Source of the DNA: Taiwanofungus camphoratus
Lineage: Eukaryota; Basidiomycota; Agaricomycetes; Polyporales; Taiwanofungaceae
DNA length: 64,000 nucleotides
Reading direction: 5' to 3'
Assembly (NCBI GenBank): GCA_003999685.1
Contig: CP021221.1
Coordinates: 1,054,001-1,118,000, forward strand
The notes below the pieces were generated by a model, which made no database searches, was not told the origin of the DNA, and saw only the letters and a program-made list of their open reading frames with translations. The number at the start of each line of letters is the position of its first letter. The stretch's first letter is position 1. This document shows, one piece after another, positions 36,178 through 49,279 of this stretch. The position numbers were made by a program, and so were the translations under genes.

Positions 36178-37702
36178 ATGACCGACGCGGGCCTCTCGTC
36201 TGAAGAGCCTGAAGCGACATCCCGCCCATCGTCATCACCAGCTTCCTCATGTACGATATGCACCTTGAATCCAGCGATCTATACTTGCCCTCGCTGCCAT
36301 ATCCGCACATGTTCTTTGTCCTGCTCAACGAGGCACAAGATACTCGGCGAGGGCTGTACCGGCGTCCGCAACAAGGCCGCGTATATGGCAATGAATGAGT
36401 ACGGCTACATGGCGCTCATGAGCGATTATGTCTTCCTTGAAGATATGGGCAGGAAGATCGGGGACTGGGGCCGTGAGATCGTGCAAGGCGGGTATATGGC
36501 CGGGGTGACCGTGGATGCCAGGCGCGGGAGGGGAGGAATGGATGCCAGAGGGAGAGGAAGAGGCAGGGGCCGAGGGAGAGGAGGCTTGCACGGGAACGGG
36601 AGGTCTAAGCGAGAAATATTGAAGATGCAGCTCGACTTCCGGGATATCGAAATGGAATTGCTGCCTAACGGTATGGAAAGACGAACACTGAACCAGTCAA
36701 CATGGGATTTCAAGTACGCATTAAATTCCGCCTGCATTTACTTCTCAGATACCAATCATATTTCATTCTTGCACCCTGAGCAGAAACAAAACAGCCCTTC
36801 TCACCATTGAATTCAAGTTTCATCCACCCCCTAATCCATTAGCTCCTTCGAAACCCCGAGAACTAGTCTTCACACTTCTTACACACCGCAATGCCCTTGA
36901 GAAGACGATTCTTTCTGTTATGCAGACGTCTATCACCGAGCGCAGTAAATCGAAAAAGGGGGAACCTCTCCCCTCCTGGCTCCCTCCGCTTGTCTTCCCA
37001 GATCTAGATGTCCCAGACTCTTTCACCCCGCCAACCTGTGTTATGAGCACGCCTCTCGATCCTCTAGCATCCCTTCAATCCTACGCTGGCTCCACTAACC
37101 CCCGCCCAGGTCACATAATATGCGCAGGATACTATGAGCTCGACCCAAATCAACCACTAGCGACGGTATTCAAGCACAAGAACTTCGTCGAGTTTCCCAC
37201 AGTGGAGGTATGGGAGGAGGGAGCATTTCATGGAACCATTGTCGATGACCAGGGCACGGTCATGCGTGAGGAAGAAGAGCGTTCGCCTAAGCGGAGAAAG
37301 CTGAATGTCAGAGCAGGTAGGAAGGCGATCAATGGCCTATTGGGCGGATATGGCAGTGAGGAGGAAGCGGAAAAGGCGGAAGAGCGAAATGTGATGAGTT
37401 TGTTAGGTGGGTACGCGGAGAGCGATGAGGAGGAGCAAAACATAGAGCCTGAGAGCAAACAAGAAAACTATGTGCATGGGGGGAATGCGGACGAACCGGA
37501 CGAGGATGGTCTGAGCGATCAGGATGCCGAGGGCGAAACAGACGATGAGTGGGAGGAGAATCCGGAGGACTTGGTGGTGTTGCTGGAAAGATTGCGTCAA
37601 GTTGGTGCACTGCGTGATCCTGCCGTCAATGAGACTTTGGCCAGCTTCGGTGATGGCGACGATGAGCGGGTCGACTGGGGTGATTCTGGTGATGAAGACT
37701 AA
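36178..37702 (+). CDS. BCD1: Box C/D snoRNP assembly protein Bcd1 (HIT zinc finger)
   Basis: Bcd1 is a nuclear assembly factor for box C/D snoRNPs. Near residues 25-62 there is a zf-HIT module: CTICTLNPAIYTCPRCHIRT, then CSLSCSTRHKILGEGC, with paired Cys and a Cys-His end that bind two zinc ions. Next is a conserved helical part (YVFLEDMGRKIGDWGREIVQ), then an Arg-Gly repeat at about 119-142. An intron at about 36713-36785 joins STWDFK to NKTALLTIEFKFH. The C-terminal half has RHKILG-independent conserved blocks such as VFKHKNFVEFPTVEVWEEGA, and ends in a very acidic tail at 37702. It is convergent with MED18, with 73 bases between the stops. Confidence 0.88.
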
Positions 37703-37775
37703 CTGGTTTGGACTTTCGTTATTTTTAATCACCACCTTCCTGCATGAGCACCATGTGTGGACGAGGCACTCGAAA

Positions 37776-38623
37776 TCACGCATCCTGACGCCTCAGATCG
37801 AGCAAGCCCTTCATTAGTAACTGTACTTCAAGTACGGCTTCTACGTATCGGCTGAGGGGTGTCTCTTGGCTGTTCCTCACAGGTGCTGCCGTCCTGACCT
37901 CTACCTCCCAAAGGGTGTCCGTGTGCGCCGGGATGGGCTTTTGCGTCTTGGAATCTATCTTTCATAGTTCTTCAGAACACATATAGAACAAGGACTGTGT
38001 ATGGCTTAATATACCTGTTCTTGTTGGAACATTTGGATAACGAGAATTCCTCGTCGGAAGACATACCCCCGCTTGTATATCTGTGACCGACGACTGCAGT
38101 AGGTCTCCGTCAAGAGTCAGATACATACAATGATCTTGGTAGCGACATACACATATCCCAAGGCAGATGCGAAGCTGAGAGCACCTCCGACAACTTGACA
38201 GGTAGCCCAAGGTCTTACTGTCGCTTCAGGATGCACGCGAGTGGACTCGGGTTTGAGATACGAGTACAGCATCCTGAGAGCAATGGGAAGGATGAGAGTG
38301 AGCTTTGTCTGCACTCTAGCCCCGGACGACGGCGATCACAAAATAATCCACCATTTAGCATCGGACTCGAGCATCTCCTTCCGCGCTCTGAGCAAGACGG
38401 GCTCGCTCCCAGAGTCATGCTGCTGCTGGGCATCAAATGGTTCAAAGACGAGCTCGCGGGTATGTATCTTGTAGGCGGATTCACTGTGGAGTGTGATCCT
38501 ATTCAGGATGGCTAAAGAGTATGAGCCTCGCGATCAGTGCCAGACGATTTTAGTGCAAGAACCTTGAAGATCTTGAGAAAAGAATTCTCCAAACAAAGCA
38601 ACTTCATAAAAGTGGGAGGACAT
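37776..38623 (-). CDS. MED18: Mediator complex subunit 18
   Basis: Five small exons were joined by hand: 38623-38563, 38511-38340, 38273-38129, 38080-38015 and 37958-37776. All introns are GT-AG and the phases agree, giving 627 bases and 208 residues, the same length as human MED18. The start reads MSSHFYEVALFGEFFSQDLQ followed by AILNRITLHSES. The conserved RELVF...VLLRARKEML and the later GYVYVATKII and YKRGYVFRRGILVIQMFQQE match the two-sheet MED18 fold. The end reads LLMKGLLDLRRQDA. Med18 sits in the Mediator head module and, with Med20, contacts RNA polymerase II. The longest exon has only 61 codons. Confidence 0.85.
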
Positions 38624-38923
38624 AGCAGTGTTAGCGAGAATGTCCGAGCGAAGCGTGTGAAGGTCCAACTGTGCCGGCGGAAACTCGTGGACACAAGCTT
38701 GCCGCTCTTGAAAACGTATTCACTTGAGGCAAGGAGAGTTACCGAGATGAACTAAACATTAGAATGATATCTGTCCTAATGTACAGAGAAGCAACAACAT
38801 ATGCAGGAAGAAGGAAACTTGGAATAAAGTAACATCAACAAAGCACCCAGAGCAGACCCATAGATTGCGCGCATTACGAAGTCCGTCTATAAAGTCATCT
38901 CATCTACCCGCATAATATCACCA
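38624..38923. other. 300-base gap between MED18 start and forkhead gene end
   Basis: It holds the MED18 promoter and the 3' end of the forkhead gene, both on the minus strand. No other feature is visible. Confidence 0.4.
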
Positions 38924-40216
38924 CTACTCCTGTGAAACTTCACCAGAATTTGGAGGTTGCCCTGTGATACCATGAGGAGGACCAATATGCACGGCGGGTT
39001 CCCCAGGATTCATGGGCGGGGCTAACATAGCACTCCTCACGCGGAAAAGCATCATCCTGTACCATTCCTGGCCCGCACCCGCCTTCTGCTGTTCCTCGGT
39101 CAGTTGCTGAAGTTGTTGAAGCTCCTTAAGCCATGCAGAATGCCAGTTGACATTGCCATGCTCGTCAGCCTCAAACTGTTCGTCTGGTGGAAACAGCGCC
39201 GGCACAGGATAACCAGGTGGAGGCATCATAGGAAATGCAGGGTCAAATCTGGAAAAATGCGTCAGACGATGTATCAAAGGGAATCAAGACCAGGTTGGGA
39301 GAAACTCACGGAGGGTATGGCGGAGGGTACGCAGCAGGCTGTCTACTAGGGCCTGCGTCATCAGGACCCATAGGCGGCGGTACAAACTGGGCATTAGGGT
39401 CATGGAAGGCTTGATCCTGACCAGGCGGGTGATAATCTACGTCTTCCTCAATCTGAGCTGCCCGCTTCAATGAGCCACTCTTAGGCTTCTTCTTGCGCAC
39501 ACGGTGTACACCGGTACGAGGATCCACGTTATCGTTAACGGTCCAATACGAACCCTTCCCGCGATCTGTCAGAGGACGGGGCACCTTTTCGAAACATGGG
39601 TTGAGAGAGAGGTTGTGCCTCACAGAGTTCTACATAGTTGTAGTCAGTATGGAAATGCCAAAGAGAACACGCAAAGGGATGACAGTCGTCAAAGAAAAAC
39701 TAGCATGTACATGGCGTTCGGCGACGACTTTGTCATAGGTCTACATGGATCCTTCTGGGCGGACATTTATGTATGCAGTCGATACTAACCTTCCAGCCTG
39801 GAGGTGCTGTTCTGAAGTACGGAAACTGTAAAGATGTATTAGTGTGATTCCCTCTCCTGGAGGTATCCTATGACTTACCCTCGATTCAATAGCATAGTAA
39901 ATATCCTCCAATAACAATTTCTGATTCGGGGATCCCTTAATAGCGTACCTGTTCGGTACGCAAGGTGCGACGACAACCAGTAAATAAGTCATGCCCGTCG
40001 GACGACCTCCATCACATACCGAATCAACGTTGAATACGGATAAAACGGCTTGCTTCCCGGTGGGCCATCGCGAAGTGAATCGAGGTTGAGCGGTAGGCCG
40101 CCTGTAAGGTCGGCCGGGTTCTCCGGGTAGTATGAGTTGACAGGGTGGTGCATCGACTGCTGCTGCTGATGCATCATATCTGGTGGCATGACGGTCTGTG
40201 GCGGTTGCTGGGCCAT
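38924..40216 (-). CDS. Forkhead-box transcription factor
   Basis: The first exon starts at ATG 40214-40216 ([20 protein letters not shown]), a Gln/Pro-rich N-terminus. The forkhead (winged-helix) domain spans four exons: [60 protein letters not shown] (recognition helix) and [20 protein letters not shown]. The wing is followed by a basic patch ([15 protein letters not shown]), likely a nuclear signal. The C-terminal part is Pro-rich with a Gln-rich helix ([16 protein letters not shown]). All core residues of helix 3 (N-S-x-R-H-N-L-S) are present. It may belong to the fungal Fkh/Fox group without an FHA domain, since none is seen. Introns are short and lie within 39600-40030. Confidence 0.9.
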
Positions 40217-40400
40217 TTTCAAAGCTGATTCTCAACTGAGGAAAAGAGAAAAGACCAGGTGCGCAGTGCCAGTGGATGAAGACAACAGTGGCCGAAAGAG
40301 CCAGAAAGAACAACGAACAGGCTTATGTCATCCGTGCGAACTGATTCCAGACACGCACGGACCAGCCCCGTTCCCTAGACTGGCCGCCGTCGCGAAAGGC

Positions 40401-40738
40401 ATGCTCGCAGAGATGTCAAGCATCGTTCAAAGTCAAGATGAGGTGGAGGTGAGTGTTTGTGTACCGGCAGCCTCTGATTCAAACACCCTCACACAATGTC
40501 CAAATTGCAGAAAACCGAAGAAAACAAATTTACCTCCAAGCACAAGAATACACAAACAAACTCGGCCCAAACGATGCCATCGTCTGCCCTCTTTCATTTC
40601 GAACAACGTCTCATTTTTATGGCAATTTTGTATGAAGCCAGCGAGGTTTTGACACTCTTGGTCATCTTGTCAAGGTTGGCTTGTCCCTGAATGTTGTGCT
40701 TGCCGTCGTGGACAGCCACAATACGCCATGGAAGGGCT
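40401..40738 (+). other. Possible small gene or gene remnant, unassigned
   Basis: An ATG at 40401 opens a short exon (MLAEMSSIVQSQDEVE) followed by a good GTGAGT donor at 40450 and an acceptor AG before 40511. The downstream frame that looks most protein-like reads IYLQAQEYTNKLGPNDAIVC and, after a TGA at about 40633, continues in the same frame with GFDTLGHLVKVGLSLNVVLA to a TAA near 40738. The first exon and this frame do not join in phase at the obvious sites. It may be a gene with an unseen splice pattern or a decayed host gene. No family was recognised. Confidence 0.3.
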
Positions 40739-41515
40739 AACGAAGTGGCGGGTTTGACCGTTCCGCGCTGTGATTGTAGAAGACTGTTGCGCACACAAGC
40801 CCTTTATAAGCTCATTCGTAAAGGAGATGGGATTCGGCGTAATCTGCTCTCTTTACTTCATAGTGAGGGTGGACTATAGTCACTTTGTGCCTCGTCAAGA
40901 CGTTGTGCGAAGCCATGCAGCAGACCGCTTCAAAAATTGTATCTGGCTGTCTCCGTCGCTTCACGGAAACCGGAATACTTTCTCTCCTGGATGGTCCATG
41001 AAGTAGACAATGGAGTATGCGTCATTTGCGTGTTGCTCTTGCTCATTTCATGACATGCACTTAATGCCAGTTTGAGGTCGTACTGCCATCGCTAACGCGG
41101 CACATATCGTCAATCTCTTTGATCAATGCCACAGATTCCCCTTGACAGACTTCAATTGATTGGGATGAAGAAGATTGTCCACAACATGACCTGTTGCGTA
41201 ACGGTCCTGCGGCCGAATGTCTTTGGACCCGTCGGTACCCTGCCCTTGTATTGGTCGTCTCGTCAGTGACCATCGGCTCTCGAAGGCGCTTTCCATGTTT
41301 ACCACCATGATGACCGGACGCGAAATATATCCAGCCTCGTCCGCAGTTGCATTCTGCCCGGGTTCTAAGGGTTCGATGCGCGAGAAGACGCCCAAACTGT
41401 GCCCTAGATTTTATCACCTCGGCGTCTGCACATTTGCTTCGTTATTTTCGATCCCCGGGTTTCCTCGGCACATTCGCCGCCTTTCAGGTAGCTGGGAAGA
41501 GAATGTGTTTATACC

Positions 41516-41535
41516 GCTAAGGCAAGTCATTTGTT
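41516..41535 (+). repeat. 20-base direct repeat, copy 1
   Basis: The sequence cgctaaggcaagtcatttgt recurs at 41648-41667 with one change. The spacing is 132 bases. No terminal repeats or duplicated target sites were seen around the pair. Confidence 0.5.
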
Positions 41536-41647
41536 ATTCTTGAGACTGTTTACAGTGCCTATTGTAATGTTCCTACTCCATTGAACAATGAACGGCGAGT
41601 GTTTGTCAAATTACATGCCATAGGGTCATGCTGATTGTATCATGGTT

Positions 41648-41667
41648 CGCTAAGGCAAATCATTTGT
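41648..41667 (+). repeat. 20-base direct repeat, copy 2
   Basis: Second copy, cgctaaggcaaatcatttgt, of the repeat at 41516-41535; one of 20 bases differs. Origin unknown. Confidence 0.5.
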
Positions 41668-42576
41668 ACAAAACACCGGTTGTGAATCCGGTGAAGGAAA
41701 CCTGCCACAGCTGACATCGAGACAATACCACAGGAAGAAAAGAACGAAGTCCCTCGATACGTTCAAGTGCAACATTTCGGGGAACTGCACCAGCCGCGGA
41801 ACTAGAAGTGAAAAGTGCCAACTCGACAATTCACACCTTCTGATCGGTCCGACAAGGCGCGAGCGTTCTACGGACCCCGTTATTGTACATCTGTTTCGGA
41901 CCACCTCCAGCAAGGACTAACCTAGACCTTACCGGTTACCTCCCAGACGCCTACGACTCTCGACGATCAGAAAGGCTGCTTGATGGCATGGTTTGCTCCA
42001 CGACAACAGATCGACCGAAGACTGCTCAATGATGTTACCGTGCCGACCCCACCCATCGATTGTTTCTGTTCTCCACAAGATATAACTGCAGATCTTTGAT
42101 CTTGCTGCCCTTGCAAGATCGGGGGCCAGCATCAGCGGCATCACGGGAGTACCAGCCGGGCCAAGGTGCCACAGATTTCCCCAGTCTCTCGCAAGAGAGC
42201 CTGCAAGACTGGCCTGGAACTTAGGGACATGTTCGGTCCTGGTTCCATATGACAGAAGAGGGCTCTAGGGGTAGACTGCGCAACATCAGCTTCCTAATTC
42301 ATAAATGTGTTGCCCAGGACTGTACAGCTTGAATATTTCAACCAAAGCAGTGCGGTATGCCGATTGTGAGAACGGACAGAAATCTCCACCTGAGGCCTGA
42401 GCCCCCGACAGAAATTAACGCTTACGTCGCGGCTGATCTATGCCTCACCAAGTGAAATAATCCAGACAGATGTCTACACGTCACCAACAGAATCACTTGC
42501 AAAATTCTCGCTCTCTATGTCGAGAACGCCACGTGGGACTTCCACATTAGGAACCATAAGCGCGGGTGGCTGAAAG

Positions 42577-43346
42577 ATGCAGATTCCAGCAGCCTCGGGC
42601 ACGGCCTGCCAAATGTCATCGGACGCGGGATTCAGCCATGGCGACGAAACGAGCGGCGCGCCGCCGCAGCGCACGATCCGCCTGACGGTGCCCGAGCGGT
42701 ACTACCTGCTGCCGGGTGCAGGGATCCTCGCGGGAACGACGATCGGGCTGCTGCGCGGCTCGCGGCTCGCGTCGCTGCGGTTCCTCGCGGAGAACGTGCA
42801 CCGCCCGCCGACGACGGTGAAGGGGTGGTACTTTTACAACAAGACGAAGAACTACCGGGTGATGATGGGCGGGCTGCGCGAGGCGGGCGTGCAGGCGCTG
42901 AGGCTGGGCACGACGGCGGCGGGGTGGGTGTGCATCGAGGAGGCGTGCGCGCGGCTGGGGTGGGGCGACGTGAGCGAGGTCGCGGCGGGGCTGGGGACCG
43001 CGGGCGTGTTTGCGGCCGTGTGTGAGTCGCGTTCTTTGCGTTTGCGTTCTTTGTTTCGCGATTCGCCGGTTTTTTTTGTCTTTCGTTTCGCGCGTTTTTT
43101 CTTTTATGTGTCGTGTGCTGCTTTGTGCGATTGTGCTGACGGGGCGATGCAGACCGGCTACCGTGGAAGGCGGCGCGGCGGACGATGGTGTTGGGGGTCA
43201 TGATCGGGGCGGCGGCGAGGGGACTACGGTGGGGCCAGGACAGCCTGAAGGAGCAGGCCCGGGCGCGGAAGCTGGAGGTGGAGGCGGGAGCATCGGAGGG
43301 GCGGAAAGAAGTGATGGAGGCGATAGGGGAGGGAACAGAGAAATGA
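42577..43346 (+). CDS. Tim17/Tim22-like membrane protein, probably mitochondrial
   Basis: Two exons; the donor is the second GTGAGT-like site at about 43021 and the acceptor AG at 43151-43152, joining GVFAAV to YRLPWKAARR. The protein has a short polar N-terminus and four Gly/Ala-rich stretches that could span a membrane: LLPGAGILAGTTIGLLRGSR, LREAGVQALRLGTTAAGWVC, VSEVAAGLGTAGVFAAV and MVLGVMIGAAARGL. Small-residue helices with GxxxG spacing are typical of the Tim17/22/23 fold, but the classical family signature is not complete. The C-terminus is a charged helix. ATG 42613 is an alternative start. Codon third positions are almost all G or C, as in SCH9 next door. A mitochondrial assembly or import role is inferred. 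Confidence 0.6.
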
Positions 43347-43727
43347 AAAGGGGCGGGTCTGGGCCTCCGGGGTAGATAGCGGTAGCATTCGCAGCGACAA
43401 TGGACGATTTGAGGGTAAAAAGATGGCGCCGGGTGCGATGTTCTAGATACGTATGAGCCGCCCGGGGAGGTGAAAGATTTTCGGGGTGGGCCGCGCGGGG
43501 GGGAGGTTCATAAAAAACGGTGGAGCGGAAGCAGGAACGGGGCACAAGCGAGGACGAGTCGGCACTGCAGCAGGAGGCGCAGCGGCAGCAAGGACAGAAT
43601 TCATCATCAGGGAGCACGATGTCAGTGGGCTGTGGAGACCCGCCAGCGCCAAACACAGCCGAGGCGGAGGTTGAGCATCGAGCTTCGACACCGAGACCGG
43701 CCTGCACGTTGTTATCTTCACCACCTC

Positions 43728-43759
43728 CGTCGTCGTCGTCGTCGTCGTCGTCGTCGACG
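43728..43759 (+). repeat. CGT trinucleotide run with a palindromic end
   Basis: About eight CGT units (43728-43751) run straight into CGACGACG, so the end can pair with the run itself. In the frame of the kinase gene it would code for a run of Ser. It lies before the preferred SCH9 start, so it is either leader or part of a longer N-terminus. Confidence 0.75.
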
Positions 43760-43816
43760 ACGCAGCCCGCATCATCGCACACCCTTCCTGGACTAATACG
43801 CGCGTCCGCCGCAAAG

Positions 43817-46862
<3,046 letters not shown>

Positions 46863-47432
46863 AGCGGCCGAGACTGAGGCCGAAGTCGAGTCTGTGCTCC
46901 TTCTATGAACGTTTTCCTCTCGGATTCTGCATCCTAGTTGCTCGACCCATGCATAGTCCCTCATTCCTATCTATCCGTCACGCACGCTCGCCTCCCTGGT
47001 ACCCTTCCCTCCGACGTTACCCATCCCACCGGACTCACTTTATTCTATACTTTCCATCGGTGATGTTAGGTTCAAGATGCCCGAATGCACATGAAGACTG
47101 CGGCTGTCGTACAATACGGACCAGCATTTCACTCTACTATACTATCATCTATCACCTCATTCCATCATCGACTTTGCCACGTTCAAGTGCGGATCGCGCG
47201 ACCGCGGACGTCGCTACGCAGTGTATTGGCTCACTTGCCGCTACAGACGTTAATATTGATATGGCTATGGGCACATGTATATTACCATCATGTAGTGTAA
47301 CCACGGAGAATAACATTCCACAATTTTCAACTTCTAAGTGCATTGGGAAGGCTGTTTTATTCTGGGTGTTGAGGTAGTGTTTTGAGCAGTGCAAAGTTGT
47401 ATGCATTTTGGTAAAGTACAGTGACAGACAGG
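46863..47432. other. Intergenic region between convergent SCH9 and AIM32
   Basis: About 570 bases that must hold both 3' untranslated regions. GC content falls sharply after the SCH9 stop. No repeat or RNA gene was recognised. Confidence 0.45.
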
Positions 47433-48750
47433 CTACCAGTCATTTAGAGTTTTATGTCCCGTACGGAAAAGGTTGATCCCTCCACGCAGGAGGGGAGGGA
47501 GAATCTTGCCTCCAATGATAGTCTCGTTCACAATCGTGTCGACCTCATGAGGCGTGACGCGCCCGTACCATATGGCGGCACCCTGAGGAGTATTTATCTG
47601 CGCAACCACACAGCGTCAGCCCGGGATCAATGCAAAGCGGAGAAGAACAGCCTACGATGACGTTCCCGGCGAATTTGTGCCCGCCCATATGCGAGTTGTA
47701 CAGGACCAGCGCGCGTTTCTGGTCCGCGTTCTCCACGGCGACGCTCTTGAGCTGCCGGAGCACCTCCGCCTCCTTCTCGTCCTCGCTGCCCTGGAACTCC
47801 TCGAGCGGGGCGCCGGAGAGGGCGGGGTCTTCGACCTGCGTGTGCACCTCCCAGCCTTCGCGTTCTAGAGAGGTTTGGAAAGCTAGAAGGGAATACATTG
47901 AGCTTGTGTCGTGGGAAATGCGATGAGCAGCGCACCCTGCCTGAGCTTTGGTGCAACGATTGCGCAGCGGTTATCTCGCCTCTTATGTGAGCCTGGATGG
48001 AGAATAAGTATCAGGACAATGTTTTATGGCTTATGGTTTTACTCACACAGTAGGATCACACACGAGTAAGGTAGAACCCATGTTTTGAGCTCGGCGTCCG
48101 CCTTCGAGTCACCCTTCCCCACCGATTTCCAGAATTTCTTCGCGCCCTCTGATGACCGCTCCACCTCAGTGACGATCTTATAATCAGGGAAGACAAGCAC
48201 CGTCTCCCGCGTAGCCTCGTCACACACGGTATTATGGCTCCCATTCAAGATGGTGATCTTTGATACTTCTCGCGAGTTATAGACACCGGGCGTGCCAGTG
48301 GCCGCGCCATTCTGGAGTGGTGGTCTTGTAGGCTTCGATTTCGGTGCTTCATCTCGGGTAGAGTCTAGGTACGCTGCCAGGGTGCCTCGCGCGTCTGTCA
48401 CCTCTTTCTGCCAGTCTGATTTTCCAGTCGATATGACCAGCTAGACGATAGAGTCATGAACTTGGAACAGATAGTCCTACTGTACTGGAAGTACCTGCCG
48501 AGAATATGGCTTCACAGAGCCGAGCATCTGCGTCTCCATGTCCACGTCAAGCCTAGATGGGTACTCCTCATGTCCTAAAGTCCATCAGTGAGAATTAGAG
48601 TCCACCAGAACAAGACTCACCTTCGTCGCAAGGGTTCGCACAACTCCTGCAGTCCCTCTCGGAAACAGGTATCGATGCCGTCTTCAAGTCATCGGTCGGG
48701 TCGTTGTTGCCGCCCATCATGTAGGCCTTGAGTCTACGGAGACTGCTCAT
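47433..48750 (-). CDS. AIM32: Aim32-type thioredoxin-like ferredoxin (sucraseferredoxin family)
   Basis: The start at 48750 gives MSSLRRLKAYMMGGNNDPTD and then SERDCRSCANPCDEGHEEYP, the opening of the Suc_Fer-like family. Conserved LDVDMETQMLGSVKPYSRQL and ISTGKSDW follow after an intron near 48570-48620. The thioredoxin-like ferredoxin part contains RALVLYNSHMGGHKFAGNVI, where the H-x-G-G-H-K-x-A-G-N motif carries the likely cluster-binding residues. The last exon has GAAIWYGRVTPHEVDTIVNE and ends GHKTLNDW with TAG at 47433-47435. Aim32 is a [2Fe-2S] thioredoxin-like protein of mitochondria. Whether this copy is mitochondrial cannot be judged, as no clear presequence is seen. Confidence 0.85.
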
Positions 48751-49279
48751 CGTGGATGGAGATGGTTGGGAACAAAGGTCTAGTGCATGGTCGTCTATGG
48801 TGAGATATTATATTTGAGGGCGCTCAAGCTGCACAGTAAGGCAAGAATAGCGCATGACAAAACGTTTGCTCGGGTGAGGTCAAATGAGGTGGCACAGATA
48901 CCATGAAGTGACCTATCATAACCTGCGTTATCTGATAAGATGATGTAGCCAGTCGGCACCGGCGCACCACCGCAATGTTCCGCGGACAGGCACAGCCCCA
49001 CATGCGCCGCAGCTGCGTAAGTACATTCCGTCCATGGATTCTCATGTCAAGCAGCTCAGTTCACCGGCCACGTCGGAAATCATGACTCTTCGTGTTCAAT
49101 ACAAGACGTTGGTTCAATCATATCTTTCGGCAGTACAGGGATGCGGCTACGTAGTCCGTCATAAACAATAACTTACCAATACACATAGTCAAGGGATGAG
49201 ATAGAATGGGAGGGACAGTCCGTAGCAGCTCTTCGATCCGCAGTCGGTTTACCATCGGAACAACGTAGGGCGCTCGCGG
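48751..49279. other. Intergenic region upstream of AIM32
   Basis: About 530 bases. It should contain the AIM32 promoter (minus strand) and the 3' end of the UIM gene. Only short motif-free frames occur. Confidence 0.45.

Larger units (their letters stand above)
40217..42576. other. 2.4 kb gene-poor stretch
   Basis: No complete gene could be built. It holds the forkhead promoter on its left, an unassigned coding-like piece at 40401-40738 (listed separately), a pair of 20-base direct repeats and a CACGTG at 42530-42535, 42 bases before the next gene. The rest, roughly 40800-42500, shows only short motif-free frames. Confidence 0.4.

Noticed and set aside
41061-41417. Minus-strand frames near 41.1-41.4 kb as a possible gene
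   Set aside because: Two overlapping frames compete, neither shows a domain, and no convincing start or splice sites were found.
42632-43201. 189-residue open frame on the minus strand over the Tim17-like gene
   Set aside because: Its Arg/Pro/Ala composition is what the antisense of GC-rich coding DNA gives; the plus strand has a spliced protein with membrane segments.
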